Positions 30,128 to 34,739 of a stretch of DNA of 34,739 nucleotides are shown piece by piece; the stretch's first letter is position 1; each line of letters starts with the position of its first letter. The notes beneath the pieces are model-generated. The model did not search any database. It had not been told where the DNA came from and worked only from the letters and a program-made list of their open reading frames with translations. The translations under genes were made by a program, and so were the position numbers. Source of the stretch: an uncultured Lachnospiraceae bacterium. Lineage in GTDB: Bacteria; Bacillota; Clostridia; Lachnospirales; Lachnospiraceae. Location: NCBI GenBank assembly GCA_910578115.1, contig CAJTPO010000049.1, positions 1-34,739 of the forward strand. The letters run 5' to 3'.

Positions 30128-30853
30128 TTACTGCCTGTTCTGATTTGTAACAATATCCATATAAAACTCCGCCAGTGTCGCATTCATATACGGAAAAATC
30201 CAGAGAAACGCAATACCGCAGGAAAGGACACCCAGCAGCAGAAGCGGCAGATAGCTGAGGTAGATATAGAACAGTCTGCCTTTATGGCCGGTCATCAGTC
30301 TGCGGCTCATGGCGAGCAGCTCCCGGGCGCTGTACTGTGGAAAATCATGCAGCAGGAAAAAGGCCGGTGCATAGAACAGGTTCAGTGCAAGGGAGACGAT
30401 ACCGGACAGCATCATGCACAGCCCGTACTGCGTCAATGTGGAAGCGTCCACACGGAGAGGCATTCTGTACAGAATGATATATTCCGGTATATTGCCGATA
30501 AAAGTGAGCAGTGTGATCCAGGCCTGGATTGTGAGCGCCTTATCGGAGTGCATCCGGAAACCGTAGAAAACATCGTTGACAGTGGCGATATGCCCGGTCA
30601 CAATTTTCAAGTAGAAATAGGCCGTGCCGGAGGAAAGCAGTCCGCTGAAAACAGATACCGCAAAAAGCAGCGCGTAATGGATGATCGCGCCGAAGACAGT
30701 ACTCATACCGCCGGCAATGGACGAAATGGAGATGGTGGCGAAGCCTGTGAGAAAAGTCACAAGCAGATAAGCGCCGACAGCGCTTCCGTAACGTCCGAAC
30801 ATATGCTCTTTGGCAGCGGCTTTTAACGCCGCAGAAGACTGATGATAACTCAT
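30128..30853 (-). CDS. DUF975-family membrane protein
   Basis: The 241-residue protein has about five or six membrane segments. The typical DUF975 pattern is visible at the end: ELLAMSRRLMTGHKGRLFYIYLSYLP, then GIAFLWIFPYMNATLAEFYMDIV. The N-terminus AALKAAAKEHMFGRYGSAVGAYLL also fits. The function of the family is unknown; some members sit near stress or envelope genes. The start follows GGGAGG. It is the last of three minus-strand genes, 36 bases after the HEQEH gene. Confidence 0.8.
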   Translation of the reverse strand: MSYHQSSAALKAAAKEHMFGRYGSAVGAYLLVTFLTGFATISISSIAGGMSTVFGAIIHYALLFAVSVFSGLLSSGTAYFYLKIVTGHIATVNDVFYGFRMHSDKALTIQAWITLLTFIGNIPEYIILYRMPLRVDASTLTQYGLCMMLSGIVSLALNLFYAPAFFLLHDFPQYSARELLAMSRRLMTGHKGRLFYIYLSYLPLLLLGVLSCGIAFLWIFPYMNATLAEFYMDIVTNQNRQ

Positions 30854-30874
30854 GTCTGACCTCCCTTGTGCAGC

Positions 30875-30894
30875 TTTGAGAAATGATTCTCAAA
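30875..30894. other. Small hairpin between the HEQEH gene and the DUF975 gene
   Basis: TTTGAGAA (30875-30882) and TTCTCAAA (30887-30894) are perfect complements with a four-base loop. It contains the stop codon of the upstream minus-strand gene. There is no T-run, so it is more likely a processing or coupling structure than a terminator. Confidence 0.4.
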
Positions 30895-31375
30895 AACCTG
30901 CGTCGAAATTTCTTCCCCGGTATTTGCCTGCTGCATCGGCGGATTTCATATCCTTCTGGTAAGGGTTTTCTTCATTGTAATATTTGATCTGGGTAGCGGT
31001 GGTGCCGCCGGATACATAGGTGCGCCCGCATTCCGGACAGACTGCCGACTTGATTGTCACGTTGCAGGAGAGCACTTTGCCATTGTTCTGGGCAGCATCC
31101 TTGTAGGCGTTGCTCACATGCTCCTGTTCGTGGCTTCGCACCCTGGATGCGGCAGCGTTGGGATCGATGTGTGATGCCGCTTTAAAAGATACGTTTTCGT
31201 CTGAACCGTCCTGATATTTTCGTTCTTTGCATGTCTGGCATTCGGCAGGGGAAGATTTCCTGCCGGCTTTCTTTTCCGTGGATTCACCGGGGTTGCGGAC
31301 GACGGTGCGCTCCGCCTCCGGGCCTGTTTTGATATTATTATAACCGTTTACAGCATTATAATTGGAACCGATCAT
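30890..31375 (-). CDS. Putative zinc metalloprotein with HEQEH motif (SprA-like)
   Basis: The 161-residue protein has a basic, Asn-rich start, then CQTC at 46-49 and the segment NVSFKAASHIDPNAAASRVRS. It leads to H82-E83-Q84-E85-H86, an HExxH zinc-peptidase signature, and then VSNA. A second pair, CPEC at 113-116, is followed by GRTYVSGGTT. The AASxVRxHEQEHV arrangement resembles SprA-related proteins (PF12118), a family with no settled activity. No signal peptide or membrane segment was seen, so it is probably cytoplasmic. The start follows AGGAGG. Confidence 0.7.
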   Translation of the reverse strand: MIGSNYNAVNGYNNIKTGPEAERTVVRNPGESTEKKAGRKSSPAECQTCKERKYQDGSDENVSFKAASHIDPNAAASRVRSHEQEHVSNAYKDAAQNNGKVLSCNVTIKSAVCPECGRTYVSGGTTATQIKYYNEENPYQKDMKSADAAGKYRGRNFDAGF

Positions 31376-31435
31376 TTGCGTTTCCTCCTGTTTTGAAATT
31401 CAGAAAATCCCATGTCTTGGACGGGAGTACAGTGG

Positions 31436-31891
31436 TTACGGAACAGAGGTTGTGCCGTCATTGAGTATACTTTCGATCATTTCGGTATAGGACATGCCGT
31501 ATTGTGATTCGAAGATATCATTGACCTGCTGCATGATCTCCGGTTTCGTATAAAGCATATAGAAAGTGGTCGAACACAGGGCACAGTTGGCGGCCAGACC
31601 GATGGCGGCACAGAGGATGCCTGCTCTTGCTTTGGTGGTCATTCTGGGGGCACGGCCTTTGGACAACAGCGCCAGTACAATGGCGATACTGCCAAAGATG
31701 AAAGGCGGATAGATGGTCATGGAGAGAAAAGAAGCCAGTGCCAGAATACCCAGCACCATGGCCGCCAGTGCCAGGCGATCTCCCGAAATATGCGCCGGAT
31801 TCTGCCGGAGATTCGGGTTCTGACCGTTATTGCTGTTATAAGGATTATGATTATGATACGGATCATTGCCGTAAGGATTGTTATCGTACAT
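31436..31891 (-). CDS. Small membrane protein with Asn/Tyr-rich N-terminus
   Basis: The 151-residue product starts MYDNNPYGNDPYHNHNPYN, a repetitive Asn/Pro/Tyr tail likely cytoplasmic and disordered. Two or three hydrophobic segments follow at about residues 40-60, 64-80 and 88-112. The layout recalls DUF4190-type proteins, which is only an impression. The ATG at 31891 has GAAAGG eight bases upstream; an ATG at 31996 would add 35 residues of unlikely sequence. It is the first gene of the minus-strand trio. A TATACT at 32018-32013 (minus) may be its -10. Confidence 0.65.
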   Translation of the reverse strand: MYDNNPYGNDPYHNHNPYNSNNGQNPNLRQNPAHISGDRLALAAMVLGILALASFLSMTIYPPFIFGSIAIVLALLSKGRAPRMTTKARAGILCAAIGLAANCALCSTTFYMLYTKPEIMQQVNDIFESQYGMSYTEMIESILNDGTTSVP

Positions 31892-32178
31892 GAAAAAGCC
31901 TTTCTGTGGTGCAATCGTTTCGTCAATGCATGCAGTTACGCCTGACACAGGATGATGTGTGTGTACTTGTGGAAGTTTTCCAGATGCACGGGACACTGCA
32001 CGGCATGGAATCAGTATAGCACAGTTTAAATTGAAAAACTACAGAAATTATTATTTGTACATGTCGCTTTTGTTTGCCTGTTTCTGTGAAATTCAGTGGC
32101 GGGAACAGGAGACTTCATGTATAATATTGGGGAAAAGAAAAATTATATAATCTAAGGAAGAAAGGCACAAGAGCAAGG

Positions 32179-34572
32179 ATGGACATTATTTTAAAACTCA
32201 AGGATGAACTGAAAGTGGAGAAATGGCAGGTGGAAGCTGCCGTGAAGCTGATTGATGAAGGGAATACCATTCCTTTTATCTCCAGATACCGTAAGGAGGC
32301 GACAGGTTCTCTCAATGATGAGGTGCTGCGTGATCTGCATGAGCGGCTGACCTATCTGCGGAATCTGGAGGAGAAGAAGGAGCAGGTTTTAAAAAGCATA
32401 GAGGAACAGGGGAAACTGACCGAGGAGCTGCAGGCGAAGATCGTGGCGGCGGAAACCATGGTGGTGGTGGAGGACCTTTACAGGCCTTACCGTCCGAAGC
32501 GTAAGACCAGAGCCAGCGTGGCCAAGGAGAAGGGGCTGGACGGCCTGGCGCAGTTCATTCTGGCGCAGGAGGCGACGGCTCCCATCGAGGAGGAAGCGGC
32601 CAGATATGTGCACGAGGATGAGGATGCCGCCAGGACGGTGGCTACCGTGGAAGATGCCATTCAGGGGGCTAAGGATATCATCGCCGAGATGATCTCGGAT
32701 GAGGCGGATTATCGTATCTATATCCGGAATATCACGACGGAGGAAGGTAAGCTGACAAGCGTTGCCAGGGATGAGAAGGCAGAGAGCGTGTACGAGATGT
32801 ACTATCAGTACGAGGAACCGGTGAAAAAGGTTGCCGGCCACAGGACGCTTGCCTTAAACCGCGGAGAGAATGAGAAATTTCTGGTGGTGAAGGTGGAGGC
32901 ACCGGTGGAGCGCATCTTACAGTACCTGCGCACGAAGGTGATCACGAAGGACAATGCGGTCACTTCCCCGATCCTGGAAGATGTGATCGAAGACAGCTAC
33001 AGCAGGCTGATCGCACCGGCTATCGAGCGGGAGATCCGCAACGATCTGACGGAAAAGGCGGAGGACGGCGCAATCTCCGTATTTGGCAGGAATTTAGAGC
33101 AGCTTCTGCTGCAGCCGCCTATCGCCGGCAAGGTGGTTCTTGGCTGGGATCCGGCTTTCCGTACCGGCTGTAAGCTGGCGGTGGTGGACGAGACGGGCAA
33201 AGTGCTTGACACGAAAGTGATCTATCCCACGGCACCGCAGAATAAGGTGACGGAGGCCAAGGCAGAGCTTAAGAGATTGATCAGGAAATACAATGTATCC
33301 CTGATCTCGGTCGGTAACGGTACGGCCTCCAGAGAATCCGAGCAGGTGATTGTGGAGCTGTTGAAAGAACTTGATACGCCGGTACAGTATGTGATCGTCA
33401 ACGAGGCGGGGGCGTCGGTGTACTCGGCGAGTAAGCTGGCCACGGAGGAGTTTCCCAACTTCGACGTGGGACAGAGGAGCGCCGCTTCTATCGCCAGAAG
33501 ACTGCAGGATCCGCTGGCGGAACTGGTGAAGATCGACCCGAAATCCATCGGTGTGGGCCAGTACCAGCACGATATGAACCAGAAGAAACTGAGCGAGGCG
33601 CTGCATGGCGTGGTGGAAGACAGTGTGAATAAAGTAGGTGTGGACCTGAATACCGCTTCCGCTTCCCTTCTGGAATATGTCTCTGGCGTGAGCAAGGTGG
33701 TCGCCAGAAATATCGTGGATTACCGGGAGACCAACGGCAGATTTTCCAACCGGGCGCAGCTGCTTAAGGTGGCCAAGCTGGGGCCGAAGGCTTACGAACA
33801 GTGTGCGGGCTTTATGCGCATTGCGGACGGCGACAACCCGCTGGATGCCACCAGTGTGCATCCGGAGTCATACGAGGCGGCAAAGAAGCTGCTTGACAGG
33901 ATGGGACTGACCATGGAAGACGTGAAGGAAGCCCAGAAAAAGGCGGCTGCGCAGAAGGCGTCAGGTAAGAAGGCAGCGGCACCGGTAAAAGAGAAAAAGA
34001 AACAGCAGCCGAAGGTTGTCATCCGCAATACCAATACCGCCATGGGCAAGGCGCTGGCGGCGGCTATGGGCGGCATGACGCTGGAAGGAGAAGACGCTGA
34101 CAGGAACAGTAACGGCAATGCCGGCGGAAAGGCAGCCAAAGGCGGCGATAAGCCGGATATGACGGTCAGCAGCCTGGAGAAGAAGATCAAGGATAAAAAG
34201 AAGCTGGCGGAGGAACTTGGCATCGGTGAGATCACGCTGACCGATATTCTCAAAGAGCTGGAGAAGCCGGCCAGAGATCCCCGTGACGATATGCCGGCAC
34301 CGATCCTGCGCAGCGATGTGCTGGATATGAAGGACTTAAAACCGGGCATGATCTTAAAAGGCACGGTGCGGAACGTGATAGATTTCGGTGTGTTCGTGGA
34401 TATCGGCGTGCATCAGGACGGACTCGTGCACATTTCGCAGATCACCAATCGCTATATCAAGCATCCGCTGGAGGCAGTGAGTGTGGGCGACGTGGTGGAT
34501 GTACAGGTGCTTACGGTGGATGTGGCTAAGAAGCGGATCGGGCTGACCATGAAGATTAAGCAGGAAGCCTGA
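32179..34572 (+). CDS. tex: Tex-family RNA-binding protein
   Basis: Conserved cytoplasmic nucleic-acid-binding protein implicated in transcription regulation and stress tolerance. Of 797 residues, the N-terminal helical domain has LIDEGNTIPFISRYRKEATG and VEDLYRPYRPKRKTRASVA. The YqgF/RNase H-like domain has LGWDPAFRTGCKLAVVDETG. Next come helix-hairpin-helix repeats (VDLNTASASLLEYVSG) and a C-terminal S1 domain (ILKGTVRNVIDFGVFVDIG). A lysine/alanine-rich linker of about 110 residues (roughly 590-700) between the helix-hairpin-helix and S1 regions makes it longer than the usual 715-780. TATAAT at 32120-32125 may be its -10; the start at 32179 has a modest AAGAAAGG site. Confidence 0.93.
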   Translation: MDIILKLKDELKVEKWQVEAAVKLIDEGNTIPFISRYRKEATGSLNDEVLRDLHERLTYLRNLEEKKEQVLKSIEEQGKLTEELQAKIVAAETMVVVEDLYRPYRPKRKTRASVAKEKGLDGLAQFILAQEATAPIEEEAARYVHEDEDAARTVATVEDAIQGAKDIIAEMISDEADYRIYIRNITTEEGKLTSVARDEKAESVYEMYYQYEEPVKKVAGHRTLALNRGENEKFLVVKVEAPVERILQYLRTKVITKDNAVTSPILEDVIEDSYSRLIAPAIEREIRNDLTEKAEDGAISVFGRNLEQLLLQPPIAGKVVLGWDPAFRTGCKLAVVDETGKVLDTKVIYPTAPQNKVTEAKAELKRLIRKYNVSLISVGNGTASRESEQVIVELLKELDTPVQYVIVNEAGASVYSASKLATEEFPNFDVGQRSAASIARRLQDPLAELVKIDPKSIGVGQYQHDMNQKKLSEALHGVVEDSVNKVGVDLNTASASLLEYVSGVSKVVARNIVDYRETNGRFSNRAQLLKVAKLGPKAYEQCAGFMRIADGDNPLDATSVHPESYEAAKKLLDRMGLTMEDVKEAQKKAAAQKASGKKAAAPVKEKKKQQPKVVIRNTNTAMGKALAAAMGGMTLEGEDADRNSNGNAGGKAAKGGDKPDMTVSSLEKKIKDKKKLAEELGIGEITLTDILKELEKPARDPRDDMPAPILRSDVLDMKDLKPGMILKGTVRNVIDFGVFVDIGVHQDGLVHISQITNRYIKHPLEAVSVGDVVDVQVLTVDVAKKRIGLTMKIKQEA

Positions 34573-34656
34573 GAACCGAGAAAGACGCGGCAGTATTGTT
34601 TCTAAACATCACTTTTATTTATAGTCGTATGATGATACGGGATATGGAGTTTAGGG

Positions 34657-34685
34657 AGTCAGGCGTATTACGCCTGACTTCTTGT
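34657..34685 (+). terminator. Terminator of tex, also the insertion site of the right-hand intron
   Basis: AGTCAGGCG (34657-34665) pairs perfectly with CGCCTGACT (34671-34679), followed by TCTTGT. The group II intron begins a few bases on at 34688. Group IIC introns are known to insert just after terminator stems. Confidence 0.75.
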
Positions 34686-34687
34686 AT

Positions 34688-34739
34688 GTGTGCCCGGTGG
34701 GCACACGTTCTAACGGGTGAAAGTCCCCAATCTGCCCGG
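34688..34739 (+). mobile_element. 5' end of a group II intron
   Basis: It opens GTGTG, matching the GUGYG 5' consensus. GTGTGCCC/GGGCACAC forms the first hairpin (34688-34706). TAACGGGTGAAAGTCCCC follows at about 34711-34728, the well-known conserved stretch of domain I. The intron continues beyond the window, so class and intron-encoded protein cannot be read. Confidence 0.75.

Overview
The window looks like a piece of a motile, butyrate-forming member of the Clostridia, most likely Lachnospiraceae (inference from gene content and protein style, not from a search). The grounds are: LL-diaminopimelate aminotransferase next to dapF, a T-box-controlled aspS-gatCAB operon, tandem sigma-28-type flagellins, a phosphate butyryltransferase/butyrate kinase pair, a stand-alone AICAR transformylase beside a PurO-type IMP cyclohydrolase, and small families typical of this group (DUF5684, DUF6106, DUF975, Rpn-like proteins). 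Most genes are ordinary chromosomal housekeeping genes. Both edges fall inside group II intron sequence: a 3' end on the left (1-55) and a 5' end on the right (34688-34739), so this may be a whole draft-assembly contig broken at repeated introns.

Layout. 1-1375: intron remains, a strong promoter followed by hairpins and a T-run (small RNA candidate), a truncated Rpn-family gene, and a non-coding stretch with a dispersed repeat. 1376-4130: dapF and dapL (lysine/peptidoglycan precursor) and a DUF5684 membrane protein. 4208-9833: promoter, T-box riboswitch with a GAAC specifier (overlapping GAA and AAC codons), then aspS-gatC-gatA-gatB. The first AspRS carries the RDHGG histidine associated with non-discriminating enzymes, so the operon is read as the tRNA-dependent Asn/Gln transamidation pathway. 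As given, gatA is split by a frameshift. 9848-10660: a minus-strand membrane-anchored protein that shares a terminator hairpin with gatB. 11031-13623: sigma-28 promoter and two paralogous flagellins with unusual conserved cysteines. 13695-15727: a second aspS with its own promoter and terminator. 16034-16528: DUF6106 protein.

16588-20446: promoter, a long hairpin leader, guaB, a PurO-like IMP cyclohydrolase and a stand-alone AICAR formyltransferase, covering the last two steps to IMP and the first step to GMP. 20496-21165 (minus): a PIN-domain toxin candidate overlapping a small partner gene. 21362-23651: promoter, terminator-like leader, ptb and buk (butyryl-CoA to butyrate with ATP formation), terminator. 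23650-23858: dispersed repeat and 77-78-bp tandem repeats. 23985-26014: a membrane protein, a winged-helix regulator and an XRE regulator with membrane segments. 26050-30083: secA and prfB, the latter with the classic programmed +1 frameshift. 30128-31891 (minus): DUF975 protein, a HEQEH putative metalloprotein and a small membrane protein. 32179-34679: tex and its terminator, immediately followed by the right-hand intron.

The least-explained items are the promoter/hairpin unit at 205-309, the guaB leader hairpin, the PIN/small-partner pair, the cysteine-bearing flagellins, the ptb leader and the repeat cluster before 23985.
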